Part shown: one piece after another, positions 8,552-17,217 of the stretch
How positions within the stretch are numbered: the stretch's first letter is position 1
How the letters are laid out: each line of letters begins with the position of its first letter
The notes under the pieces: model-generated
What the model was told of the DNA's origin: nothing
Seen by the model: the letters and a program-made list of their open reading frames with translations, nothing else
Database searches by the model: none
Source: an uncultured Veillonellaceae bacterium
GTDB taxonomy: Bacteria; Bacillota; Negativicutes; Veillonellales; Dialisteraceae
Length of the DNA: 64,000 nt
Assembly: GCA_949286115.1 (NCBI GenBank)
Contig: CASEBK010000047.1
Location: 1 to 64,000, forward strand
Direction: 5' to 3'
Program-made: the position numbers and the translations under genes

Positions 8552-9928
8552 TTACATCCAGTGGGAAAGGTCAAATTCTTCGCCGATGAGCTCACGGATG
8601 TGGATCTGGGCGATGTACATGCCCATGAGGGTGAGCGAGGACCGACGGAGAAGGCTCCCGTCCCAGACTTTCTGGAGCTCGGCCATGGGCGGCGAGACCC
8701 GCGCGAGGATGTGCTCCACTTCGCGCCTGTCGTAGGCGACGGGCCGGGAGTGAAGGAGCGCCCCCAGCAGGGTCTGCTCCCGTTCGCTGTCGATACGGTA
8801 TTTCTCGAAGTAGTCCGGCAGGAGCGAGTCGTCGATGACGGCGGCTTTGAAGTACGAATTGAAGAGGCTCGGCACGATGGACCCGGAGGGCCAGTCCGCG
8901 CGGAGGCTCGTGAGCTCGGACTTCATGCACCCGCGGAAGGAGAAGATAAGCGGGTACGAATCGCGCAGCACCTGCCCGAAGGCGGTGTCTTTATTTTCCA
9001 GCGACACGCAGTGGAGATACTCCAGCTGCTGGTAGCCGCTGTACTCGCCGGGGAGCTCCCGAAGGAGCGGCGCCACGTAGCGCTCGCCGTAGGCCCGAAG
9101 GGCATCGCCGTCCACGTTGTCCATGTTGCGGGAGTAGTGGAAGAGAAGAAGCAGCGACAGCGCGTGGAACTGCCCCATCTCCATGCGGGGCATCACGCGG
9201 AGGGCGTCGTAGGCGAGGATGGTGCGCGTGTCACACTTGCTGCCTTGGGCCACGTCGTAGAAGGCGTCTCCCACCATGCCGAGGACGGTGTCGTTCGGGA
9301 GCATCACGTAGGTGCGCTGGGCGTTCTGCAGCGCTTCCTGCACCATGATGTGCGTCAGGACGTCCGCCGCGTCCCGTCCGGCGAGGGCCCGCGCCCGCTC
9401 CACCAGATGATGAGTGACGGTGCGCGTGTCCTGGGCGGCCGTGCGGGAGACCGCGCCGTACTGATTGAGGAAATGACGCACGAAGTATTCTTCCAGTACT
9501 TCCGGCGGCTGAGGGCTCTCCATCACTTCCGCCTCTGGCTCGAGGACGAAGGTCTTCGCTGCGCTGGCCGCCTCTTCCGAGCCGCCCGCCGCGCGGAGCG
9601 CCTCGTCCCGGTCAAAGACGCGGGTCGCCTCGTCGGAAGCCTCCCGGCGGAGCTCGCCGAAGTTGAAGACTTGCGTCGCCTCGTTCACCGAAGCGGCAGG
9701 AGCCGCTGCCTGAGCCTGCGCCGTCTCCCGCGCCTCCGCGCTCTCTGCGGCCTCTTCTCTGCGCGGCCGCTGTGCGCGGCGCTTCCGATGGGCGCGGCCC
9801 TTTGCGGCCAGCGCGCGCACGGAGACGGCAAGGCCCTGCGGCACGCCGCACACCGCGCACCAGCAGACGCAGAAAAACGCCGCCGTCACGAGGAGGACCA
9901 CCACGATGGAAAAATAAATGGACAGCAC
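8552..9928 (-). CDS. Membrane-anchored protein of unknown function
   Basis: The product is 458 residues. Residues 3-25 form a single N-terminal membrane segment containing CVCWC, followed by a strongly basic stretch (residues 40-60) and an Ala/Glu-rich linker to about 150. In the linker a short motif recurs: EATQVFNFGEL, EATRVFDRDEA and AKTFVLEPEA. From about 165 to the end is a predicted mostly helical cytoplasmic domain with LLLLFHYSRNMDNVDGD. It may belong to a Veillonella-type uncharacterised family, but I cannot confirm that from sequence alone. It is a single gene with its own terminator, divergent from cbiZ. The repeated T-x-VF/TF elements could be docking or phosphorylation motifs; that is speculation. 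Confidence 0.75.
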   Translation of the reverse strand: MLSIYFSIVVVLLVTAAFFCVCWCAVCGVPQGLAVSVRALAAKGRAHRKRRAQRPRREEAAESAEARETAQAQAAAPAASVNEATQVFNFGELRREASDEATRVFDRDEALRAAGGSEEAASAAKTFVLEPEAEVMESPQPPEVLEEYFVRHFLNQYGAVSRTAAQDTRTVTHHLVERARALAGRDAADVLTHIMVQEALQNAQRTYVMLPNDTVLGMVGDAFYDVAQGSKCDTRTILAYDALRVMPRMEMGQFHALSLLLLFHYSRNMDNVDGDALRAYGERYVAPLLRELPGEYSGYQQLEYLHCVSLENKDTAFGQVLRDSYPLIFSFRGCMKSELTSLRADWPSGSIVPSLFNSYFKAAVIDDSLLPDYFEKYRIDSEREQTLLGALLHSRPVAYDRREVEHILARVSPPMAELQKVWDGSLLRRSSLTLMGMYIAQIHIRELIGEEFDLSHWM

Positions 9929-10054
9929 CGTGTTCCTTCCTTTCAGGCCCCAAAGGGGCAGAAAATCTCCGAGACAAAATCATTTTCATGTTATCATACT
10001 TGTATATATCCTTCAAGAAACGGCGGGGAAATTCCCGCCAGAAGCGGAGGCCCC

Positions 10055-10822
10055 ATGATCACGCTTGCCTGCGGCGGCACGCTCGCCGCCTCGCCCGTCT
10101 CTCTCTTTCTCTCCTTCCCCTCGCCCCGCCCGGCGCTCTCCACGGCGCTCTGGGGCGGCGGCCTGCGGCCCGTGCGCTGGGCGCTCAATCAAAAGCTCAC
10201 CGGCTACTGGCCCTGTCCTTCCGATTTCCCCGGCGGCTCGCCGGAGGCATTCCTCTCGGCATCGCTTCGAAGTCTCGGCGCCGTATCGGAGGAAGCCTGC
10301 GCCTTCCTCACCTCAGCGAAAATGGAGCGGTATCGCCGCGTCGTGCGCCGCGAAAGCTCTCTCACGGCGGAGGTCATCGCCACCGGCGGCGTGGAGAAAA
10401 CCGCCGCCCGCGCAGGGGACCCGCCGCTCTACCGGGAGGAGGACGGCGCTTTTGCCCCCGTGGGGACGATCAATCTCATGGTGCTCGTCTCGGCCTCGCT
10501 CCCCGCTTATGCCATGGTGCGGGCGCTCCTCTCGGTGACGGAGGGAAAGACGGCGGCGCTGCAGGACCTGGGCATCGCCAGCGTCTCCACCGGACGCCCC
10601 GCCACGGGCACCGCCACCGACGGCGTGATGCTCTTCGCGGACCCCGCCGCGCCGCCCCTCACTGACGCAGGGACCTTCTCCCTGCTGGGCTCGCTCCTCG
10701 CAGGAGCCGCGCGAGACGCCGTCCGCGCCTGCCTTGCGGACTTCGGCCTCCCGTGGAACGCCTTTCCCTCTCTCCGGACGCCCGCCGCGGCTGACCTCTC
10801 TGGCAAAAAGCCCGCCCGATAA
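10055..10822 (+). CDS. cbiZ: Adenosylcobinamide amidohydrolase (CbiZ family)
   Basis: The protein has 255 residues. CbiZ removes the aminopropanol tail from adenosylcobinamide so that salvaged corrinoids can be rebuilt through adenosylcobyric acid. Family features are the segment ATGGVEKTAARAGDP, GTINLMVLVSASL, the TEGKTAALQDLGIAS block and the ATGTATDG motif near residue 190. The start at 10055 is supported by GGAGG; the much longer open frame upstream is antisense to the neighbouring gene. No other cobalamin gene is adjacent, so this looks like a stand-alone salvage gene. Confidence 0.85.
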   Translation: MITLACGGTLAASPVSLFLSFPSPRPALSTALWGGGLRPVRWALNQKLTGYWPCPSDFPGGSPEAFLSASLRSLGAVSEEACAFLTSAKMERYRRVVRRESSLTAEVIATGGVEKTAARAGDPPLYREEDGAFAPVGTINLMVLVSASLPAYAMVRALLSVTEGKTAALQDLGIASVSTGRPATGTATDGVMLFADPAAPPLTDAGTFSLLGSLLAGAARDAVRACLADFGLPWNAFPSLRTPAAADLSGKKPAR

Positions 10823-10882
10823 ACGTCCATTGTCTGTTTATTTTATCCATTTTTTAGAGACGGGATGGGAAAATTTTTTTCA

Positions 10883-10911
10883 TCGACAAACGGGGCGGCT
10901 TTTGTTATGAT
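10883..10911 (+). promoter_or_regulatory. Promoter of the zeta-type kinase gene
   Basis: TCGACA, a 17-base spacer and TATGAT end 64 bases before the ATG. It is a near-consensus sigma-A promoter in an AT-richer intergenic gap. Confidence 0.6.
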
Positions 10912-10975
10912 GAACTCAGAATTGTAAAAGATCGGCAAAGTTTCATCATGGAAGCATTCAGGAAAGGGAAGTGGT

Positions 10976-12025
10976 ATGGCCATGCCTTATGACGAGCGCA
11001 CGGTCCGGGAACTCATCGAATCGGCGGAGATCACGCCTATGGGCATCCAGCTCGAAGTGAACGCGGAGATCTTCACCGTCATCCATAATCTGCTGGCCGG
11101 CATGCGGGACGCTTCGGACATCTCCCCCGACGACGACGCCACGCTGTACAATCTGTGGCGCAAGACGGTGCGGGAGATGGCGAAGGTGGAGCTGCGGAAC
11201 GGCTATGGCATTCCCATGGAAGACCAGATCGCCATGCTTCGCCAGGCTTTCGACATCGAGTGCAAGTACATCCCCGATCAGGTCTTCCGCCCCATCACCG
11301 GCGTGAAGCTCACGAAGAAGCTCATCGAGAAGGAGAGCGCTTTCGACGAAGACGAGATGCGCCTCCTCTTCGAAGAGAAGGTATGGCCGTCCATCGCCGT
11401 CAACAAGACAGGCGACCTCGCCAAGCCCACGGCGTACATCGTGGCGGGCCAGCCCGGCTCGGGCAAGACACGCATGTCCTCGGTCATCATCGAGAAGTAT
11501 GACGCGGACATCGTCCAGTCCATAGGCGACAATTTTCGCGGCTTCCACCCGCGCTACCAGGAGCTGCTCCGGAAATACGGCCAGTACTGCGCGTATTTCT
11601 CCCTCCCGCAGGCGAAGTTTCTTTCGCACCTCACGCTGCACCGCGCCGCCGAAGGACGGTACAACATCATCCAGGAGGGGGCTCTCGAAAATGTGAAGCG
11701 CACCATGGCGACCATCGAATACCTCAAAGACAAAGGGTACAGCATCGTCATCCTGCTCCGGGCGTGCCCGCGGAAAAAGAGCTGGAAGGCCATCCATCAG
11801 CTCTTCCTCCAGCAGCGCCTCAAAGCGCCGGGCCTCTCACGGCTCATCACGAAGGAATACCACGACGCGGCCTGCCTCTCTTTCCTCTCGGCCACGAATG
11901 ATCTCATCAAACAGAACCTCATGGACCGGCTCATCATCAAGAGCCCGAAAGGACTCCTCTACGACAGCGACGATCTCCCCACGGAACGGGTGGCAGACAT
12001 CCTCGCTAAGCGCATGAAACAGTAA
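10976..12025 (+). CDS. Zeta-toxin-family kinase with N-terminal extension
   Basis: The 349-residue protein has a P-loop AGQPGSGKT at residues 157-165 and the zeta/PezT signature GDNFRGFHPRY at 184-194. Zeta toxins phosphorylate UDP-N-acetylglucosamine and block cell-wall synthesis. About 150 residues precede the kinase core, which is long for PezT, and no epsilon/PezA antitoxin ORF lies upstream or downstream. The N-terminal part could carry built-in neutralising function, or this may be a housekeeping relative; both are inference. It has its own promoter and a terminator immediately after the stop. Confidence 0.8.
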   Translation: MAMPYDERTVRELIESAEITPMGIQLEVNAEIFTVIHNLLAGMRDASDISPDDDATLYNLWRKTVREMAKVELRNGYGIPMEDQIAMLRQAFDIECKYIPDQVFRPITGVKLTKKLIEKESAFDEDEMRLLFEEKVWPSIAVNKTGDLAKPTAYIVAGQPGSGKTRMSSVIIEKYDADIVQSIGDNFRGFHPRYQELLRKYGQYCAYFSLPQAKFLSHLTLHRAAEGRYNIIQEGALENVKRTMATIEYLKDKGYSIVILLRACPRKKSWKAIHQLFLQQRLKAPGLSRLITKEYHDAACLSFLSATNDLIKQNLMDRLIIKSPKGLLYDSDDLPTERVADILAKRMKQ

Positions 12026-12052
12026 GCAGCGGCACACGCTGCTTTTCTTTTT
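12024..12052 (+). terminator. Terminator after the zeta-type kinase
   Basis: AGCAGCG-GCACA-CGCTGCT is followed by TTTCTTTTT. It lies directly before the queG ribosome-binding site, so queG may depend on read-through or its own promoter. Confidence 0.75.
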
Positions 12053-12061
12053 GGAGGACTT

Positions 12062-12946
12062 ATGACCCTCGCATCTTCCATCAAATCCGCCGCCCGCGCC
12101 CTCGGCATCCCCGCGTGCGGCATCGCCTGCCCCGATGCGGACAGCCTGCTTGCTGAGCGCCTTGCCGCGGCCGGGCCCGTGCCCTTCTCCCCGCCTGCCG
12201 CCAGGCGCCTCTCCTGGGACGCGGTGCTTCCGGGAGCGCGGAGCGCCGTGGTGTGCCTCTTCCCCTACCGGCCGGAAGAGGAGGAGGACGGGAACATCGC
12301 GCTCTATGCGCGGCCTGAAGATTACCACCGGGTGGATCACCGCTATCTCGCCCGCCTCGCAGAAGCGGTCGCGGCCCTTGCGCCGGAGGCCCGCTGCGCT
12401 GCCGTCGTCGATACCAGCCCCCTCGCGGACCGATGGCTCGCGTGGCGCGCGGGGCTCGGCTTCTACGGCAGGAACCACTGCCTCATCCACCCGGTGTATG
12501 GCTCTTTCGTGACCATCGGCGCGCTCCTCACGACGCTTACCCTCCCGGCGGATGCGCCCATGGAGAGCCGCTGCGGGGACTGCCGCCGGTGCCTCGCCGC
12601 CTGCCCGGGCCACGCTCTCTCGGAGACGGGCTTTCATCCGTGGACGTGCAAGTCGTATCTCACCCAGAAGAAAGAGCCCCTCACGGAAAACGAAGAAGCT
12701 ATCCTTCGCCGCACGCCCCTCATCTTCGGCTGCGATGAATGCCAGCGCGTCTGCCCGTGGAACGAGCGGGCCCTTCCCTCGCCTCTCCCGGAGACCGGCG
12801 AAGCCCGCGTGCCCCGCCTCACAGAAGAAGACCTCGCCCTCTCCGTCCGCGCCTTTGACCGCACGTACAAAGCCTACGCCTTCGCCTGGCGCGGAAAAAA
12901 GCTCCTGGCCAGAAATTTTTCGGTCATAAACGAAAAAAATAAATAA
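12062..12946 (+). CDS. queG: Epoxyqueuosine reductase
   Basis: QueG catalyses the last step of queuosine synthesis in tRNA, reducing epoxyqueuosine with a cobalamin cofactor and two [4Fe-4S] clusters. Two ferredoxin-like cysteine sets are visible: CGDCRRCLAACPGHAL near residue 180 and CDECQRVCPWN near 230. The WLAWRAGLGFYGRNHCLIHPVYGSFV stretch is the family core. At 294 residues it lacks the C-terminal HEAT-like extension of some relatives, as is common in Firmicutes. The start follows GGAGG. Its cobalamin need fits the corrinoid salvage gene nearby. Confidence 0.93.
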   Translation: MTLASSIKSAARALGIPACGIACPDADSLLAERLAAAGPVPFSPPAARRLSWDAVLPGARSAVVCLFPYRPEEEEDGNIALYARPEDYHRVDHRYLARLAEAVAALAPEARCAAVVDTSPLADRWLAWRAGLGFYGRNHCLIHPVYGSFVTIGALLTTLTLPADAPMESRCGDCRRCLAACPGHALSETGFHPWTCKSYLTQKKEPLTENEEAILRRTPLIFGCDECQRVCPWNERALPSPLPETGEARVPRLTEEDLALSVRAFDRTYKAYAFAWRGKKLLARNFSVINEKNK

Positions 12947-12950
12947 AAAA

Positions 12951-12995
12951 AGCCTCTTCCCGAGATCTGCACCTCCGGGAAGAGGTCTTTTATTT
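12951..12995. terminator. Bidirectional terminator
   Basis: CCTCTTCCCG, a 13-base loop and CGGGAAGAGG is flanked by an A-run on the left and TCTTTTATTT on the right. It can end queG on the plus strand and the 13208 transcript on the minus strand. Confidence 0.85.
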
Positions 12996-13208
12996 GCGAA
13001 GAAACGCCGCCATCCGACCAAACGGCCCGCCGCAGCCGGCGTGCGCCGTGGCGAGCACTTCGAGGCCCTTACACCGCGAATCAGGCCAGCATACGCCAAC
13101 GCCAAAGCAGGCTCCGCGCGGCGTGGGACCGCGGCGCGCCATGCGCCCGCACCGCCTGCGCCGAAACGCTTTCCCGCCTCTGCAGCCCCCATGGCGGCAC
13201 GTCATCAT
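12990..13208 (-). CDS. Possible small Cys/Arg-rich ORF
   Basis: This is a 72-residue open frame that starts in the TGATG overlap with the stop of the 13208-13687 gene, has GGGAG at suitable spacing, and ends at the terminator. It holds seven cysteines and many Arg/Gly (CRHGGCRGG near the start; GVGVCWPDSRCKGLEVLA later). I recognise no family. Position and spacing are operon-like, but composition is what random GC-rich sequence gives, so the call is tentative. Confidence 0.25.
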   Translation of the reverse strand: MMTCRHGGCRGGKAFRRRRCGRMARRGPTPRGACFGVGVCWPDSRCKGLEVLATAHAGCGGPFGRMAAFLRK

Positions 13209-13687
13209 CACTTACTCCCGCAGGTGATCCCCACCACGCGGGAGAAGCTCACCCGGAAGACGAGGCGGTTCTCCGTGCCGTCCGCCATGTACCACAAGTA
13301 GTCCACGTCGCCGTCGATCTGCCGGAGGTCCGGCTCGCCATAAGCGCGAAGCACGTCGTCCAGCGTGGAGCCCACTTTGATGCCGTCGGGCGTCGCGATG
13401 TCATTGTGCCGCTCCTGCGACATGAGCCAGATGACGGAGCGGGTCCCCTCCTGCACCGTCACGAAAAAAGAATCGCCATAGTTATACTCCCGCACGGCGT
13501 CTTTCCGCGTGGGGGAGTAGCTCTTCTCCACCGACTTCGGCGGGCCGTAGGTCTTCAGCAGATAGTCCTCCGTCGAGCCGGGGGTGATGCCGCCCAGGGC
13601 CATGCGGGAAGCGCTGATCTTCGCCTCCGCCGCTGGGCCGAGAAAGAGCGCCGCCAAAAAGAGCGCCGCTGCGATCTGTTTCTTCAT
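13208..13687 (-). CDS. Secreted BamE/SmpA-like domain protein
   Basis: The product is 159 residues with a Sec signal peptide (MKKQIAAALFLAALFLG, cleavage near AEA-K at 22). The mature part contains a duplicated pattern: GGITPGSTEDYLLKTYGPP near 32-50 and GIKVGSTLDDVLRAYGEP near 101-118, each followed by a Tyr-rich beta segment (EYNYGDSFFV; DYLWYMADGT). G-x-T/S-x-x-D/E-L-L-x-x-Y-G-x-P is the helix-hairpin pattern of the SmpA/BamE fold. No lipobox is present. A periplasmic or envelope role is inferred; the exact function is unknown. Confidence 0.7.
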   Translation of the reverse strand: MKKQIAAALFLAALFLGPAAEAKISASRMALGGITPGSTEDYLLKTYGPPKSVEKSYSPTRKDAVREYNYGDSFFVTVQEGTRSVIWLMSQERHNDIATPDGIKVGSTLDDVLRAYGEPDLRQIDGDVDYLWYMADGTENRLVFRVSFSRVVGITCGSK

Positions 13688-13817
13688 CGTCGTTCCTCCT
13701 TAGTTTTTTCCCTATTCTAACACAGCGGCCTTTTCATTTTGAAATTCTTTTTCGTCTGTAGTAATCTATAAATAATACGCATCATTTCTATCATTTGCAG
13801 CAACACAGGAGGCGCCT

Positions 13818-14837
13818 ATGAAAAAATTTCTCGCACTCATCCTCGCGCTCTTCACTGCGCTCGCCTTTGCCGGATGCGGCGGGGACAAAGCTCCCGCGGC
13901 GGGCAAAGAGACGCCAGTGAAAGTCTCTCTCGGCATGCTCCGCCTCACCAGCAGCGCGCCCCTCTTCCTCGCTATGGACAAGGGCTATTTCCAGGAAGAA
14001 GGCATCGAGATCGAGCCCCAGTGGTTCGACGCGGCGCAGCCCATCGCCGTCGCCACGGCGTCGTCCAAAGTGGACGTGGGCGCCACGGGCATCACTGCCG
14101 GGCTCTACAATATGGCCGCGAAGGGTCAGAAGCTCTGCATCGTTGCCGACAAGGGCCGCGAAGAAGCAGGCTATCCCTCTTCGGCGCTCCTTGCGAATGC
14201 GGACCAGTATGCGGCGGGGCTCACGTCCATCGAAGCGCTCCGGGGCAAGCGGGTGGGCATCACCCAGAAAGGCTCCACCTATGAATACATGACGGGGCGG
14301 CTCCTCGAATCGAAGGGCCTCTCTCTCGATGACGTGTCCCTCGTGCCTCTGGGCAAGCTCTCCGCAGTGATGGCGGCGCTCCAGAGCGGGCAGATCGACG
14401 CGTGCATCCTGAACGAGCCGAACGTGACGAAAGCGGAAACGGATGGCTACGGCCGCATCATCACCGAAGTGGGCGACGTCATCCCCTACCAGACGTCGGC
14501 GGTCTTCTATTCGCCGGACTTTGCGAAGAATGAAAATGCAGGCGTGCGCTTCATGACGGCGTACCGCCGGGCCTGCCAGGATTACTACGACGCGGCCATC
14601 GAAAAGAAAGACCCGGCGCGCCTGGACGAAGTGGTGAAGATCATCGCCAAGTACGTCCAGACGCCGGAGTCGGACATCCGTGCGGCCCTGCCCTACATCG
14701 ACCGGGAAGGCCGGCTCCTCGTCGAAGACATCCAGACGCAGATCGACTGGTACGCGGCCCATGGTCTGCTGGACGGCGCGCTCTCTGCGAAAGACGTGGT
14801 GAATACGTCCTTTCTCGAGACGGCCATGAAAAACTGA
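13818..14837 (+). CDS. ABC importer substrate-binding lipoprotein (NMT1/SsuA-like)
   Basis: The product is 339 residues. The N-terminal lipoprotein signal has lipobox FAGC (Cys at about residue 19), then an NMT1/THI5/SsuA-type binding fold: MLRLTSSAPLFLAMDKGYFQEEGIEIE, a GATGITAGLYNMAAKG region, and RVGITQKGSTYEYMTGRLLESKG. Relatives bind taurine, aliphatic sulfonates, nitrate or pyrimidine precursors; the ligand cannot be read here. The ATPase and permease follow after a hairpin. This gene has an AGGAGG ribosome-binding site and lies divergent to the BamE-like gene. Confidence 0.88.
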   Translation: MKKFLALILALFTALAFAGCGGDKAPAAGKETPVKVSLGMLRLTSSAPLFLAMDKGYFQEEGIEIEPQWFDAAQPIAVATASSKVDVGATGITAGLYNMAAKGQKLCIVADKGREEAGYPSSALLANADQYAAGLTSIEALRGKRVGITQKGSTYEYMTGRLLESKGLSLDDVSLVPLGKLSAVMAALQSGQIDACILNEPNVTKAETDGYGRIITEVGDVIPYQTSAVFYSPDFAKNENAGVRFMTAYRRACQDYYDAAIEKKDPARLDEVVKIIAKYVQTPESDIRAALPYIDREGRLLVEDIQTQIDWYAAHGLLDGALSAKDVVNTSFLETAMKN

Positions 14838-14848
14838 TCCGATCTTCT

Positions 14849-14884
14849 CCGCCCTGCCGCCGCGGCGCGGGGCGGTATTTTTTA
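14849..14884 (+). terminator. Intercistronic terminator/attenuator
   Basis: CCGCCC...GGGCGG stem-loop is followed by TATTTTTT between the binding-protein gene and the ATPase gene. Such hairpins usually lower expression of the downstream transporter genes relative to the binding protein. Confidence 0.65.
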
Positions 14885-14896
14885 TGAGGAGGCTCC

Positions 14897-15678
<782 letters not shown>

Positions 15679-15682
<4 letters not shown>

Positions 15683-16470
15683 AACGCTATGTGGTGCAGA
15701 ACAAAATGACCCGCTGGCACAGGACCGTGCCAGCCTGGGTGTCCGCCGCCGCCGTATTCGTTCTCCTCGCCCTGTGGGAAGCGGTGTGCCGGTCAGGCCT
15801 CGTGTCGCCGCTCTTCCTCCCCGCCCCCACGGACATCGCTCGCGCCCTCTTCGAGATGGCCGCCGGCGGCGAGATCGGCGAGAGCCTCGCGGCGAGCCTC
15901 TCCCGCATCCTGCTGGGCTTCGCCGCCGGGGCCGTGCTGGGCCTTGCGGTGGGGCTCGTGGCAGGCACGTCGGCCCTCGCGGACCGGGTGGCCATGCCGC
16001 TCGTGAACGCGCTCTACCCCATCCCAAAGATCGCGCTCCTGCCGCTCTTCGTGCTCTGGCTGGGCATCGGGGAGCTCTCGAAGGTGACCATCATCGCCAT
16101 GGGCGTCTTCTTCCCCATCGCCATGAACACCTACTCCGGTGTGAAGAACGTGGACCCGCTCCTCATCAAAGTGGCGGTGAGCTTCCGCGCGGGCTGGCTC
16201 TACACCATGCGCTGCGTGGTCCTCCCGTACGCGCTCCCCATGATCTTCGCGGGGTTCCGCATCGCCGCGGGCACGGCGCTCCTCCTCCTCGTGGCAGCGG
16301 AAATGATCGCCGCAGAGAAGGGCATCGGCGCGCTCATCCTCCACTACGGGGATCTCATGATCACCGACCGGCTCATGGCGGGCGTCATCGTGCTCTCCCT
16401 CTTGGGCCTCCTCTTCCACGTGGCGCTCACCCGCCTCGAGAAGCGCCTCATCCCCTGGCATCGTCAGTAA
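15679..16470 (+). CDS. ABC importer permease (SsuC/TauC-like)
   Basis: The product is 263 residues with about six membrane segments and the BPD_transp_1 EAA loop (GVKNVDPLLIKVAVSFRAG... near 155-180, followed by LPYALPMIFAG). It is translationally coupled to the ATPase gene. With the lipoprotein it makes a complete import system for an unidentified small anionic or aromatic solute. Confidence 0.92.
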
Positions 16471-16487
16471 TACAGAAAGGAACCATC

Positions 16488-17147
16488 ATGACCGCACAGG
16501 ACATCCTCTCCCGCGTGGACCACACGCTCCTCCGGGCCGACGCCACGTGGGAGGACATTCATACGCTCTGCGAAGAAGCGCTCCGCTACCGCACCGCTTC
16601 GGCGTGCATCCCCTCGGCCTTCGTGCGCCGCGCCCGAGACGCGTTCCCCACGCTTACCATCTGCACCGTCATTGGTTTTCCGCTGGGAAACGCGAGCCTT
16701 GCCGCCAAGGAGGCAGAGACGCGGGCCGCCCTCGCAGACGGAGCGGACGAATTTGACATGGTCATCCCCATCGGCGCGCTCAAAGCGGGCGACACCGCCG
16801 CCGTCACTGCGGAGATCACCGCTCTCAAAGCCATCGTGGGCCCGCGCATCCTGAAAGTCATCATCGAGACCTGCCTCCTCACGGAAGAGGAAAAGCTCGC
16901 CGCCTGCCGGTGCGTCACGGAAGGCGGCGCGGACTTCATCAAGACCTCCACCGGCTTTGCCGCCAAGGGGGCAGACCTTCGAGACATGCCCCTCCTCCGC
17001 GCGCACATCGGGCCGGGCGTGCGCATCAAAGCGGCCGGCGGCATCCGCACCCTGGAGGCGATGGAAGCCTTCCTTGACGCCGGCGCCTCCCGCATCGGCG
17101 CCTCCGGCGCGGTCTCCCTCCTCGCCCCGGAGCTGGGCGGCCAATAA
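16488..17147 (+). CDS. deoC: Deoxyribose-phosphate aldolase
   Basis: The product is 219 residues, full family length. DeoC splits 2-deoxyribose-5-phosphate into glyceraldehyde-3-phosphate and acetaldehyde. The start at 16488 has AAAGGA and opens ILSRVDHTLLRADATWEDI; the Schiff-base lysine lies in DFIKTSTGF, a second active-site segment is ILKVIIETCLL, and AAGGIRTLEAMEAF follows. It lies 17 bases after the permease gene, so it is probably co-transcribed with the importer, an unusual pairing that hints at nucleoside or sugar catabolism. Confidence 0.93.
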   Translation: MTAQDILSRVDHTLLRADATWEDIHTLCEEALRYRTASACIPSAFVRRARDAFPTLTICTVIGFPLGNASLAAKEAETRAALADGADEFDMVIPIGALKAGDTAAVTAEITALKAIVGPRILKVIIETCLLTEEEKLAACRCVTEGGADFIKTSTGFAAKGADLRDMPLLRAHIGPGVRIKAAGGIRTLEAMEAFLDAGASRIGASGAVSLLAPELGGQ

Positions 17148-17174
17148 GAAAAATCCAAGAAACATTCGCACGCC

Positions 17175-17210
17175 AAAAGCGGCGGGACATCGCGTTCCTG
17201 CCGCTTTTTC
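17175..17210. terminator. Convergent terminator between deoC and folC
   Basis: AAAAGCGGC-GGGA...TCC-TGCCGCTTTTT has an A-run on one side and a T-run on the other, serving both converging transcripts. Confidence 0.85.
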
Positions 17211-17217
17211 GCTGCGT

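Noticed and set aside
8435..10054. A long plus-strand open frame continuous with cbiZ
   Set aside because: The first two thirds are antisense to the 8552-9928 gene and show no domain; cbiZ has its own ribosome-binding site and start at 10055.
15774..16487. Plus-strand frame extending deoC upstream through the permease gene
   Set aside because: It overlaps the permease in another frame; the deoC domain begins exactly at the ATG 16488 with its own ribosome-binding site.
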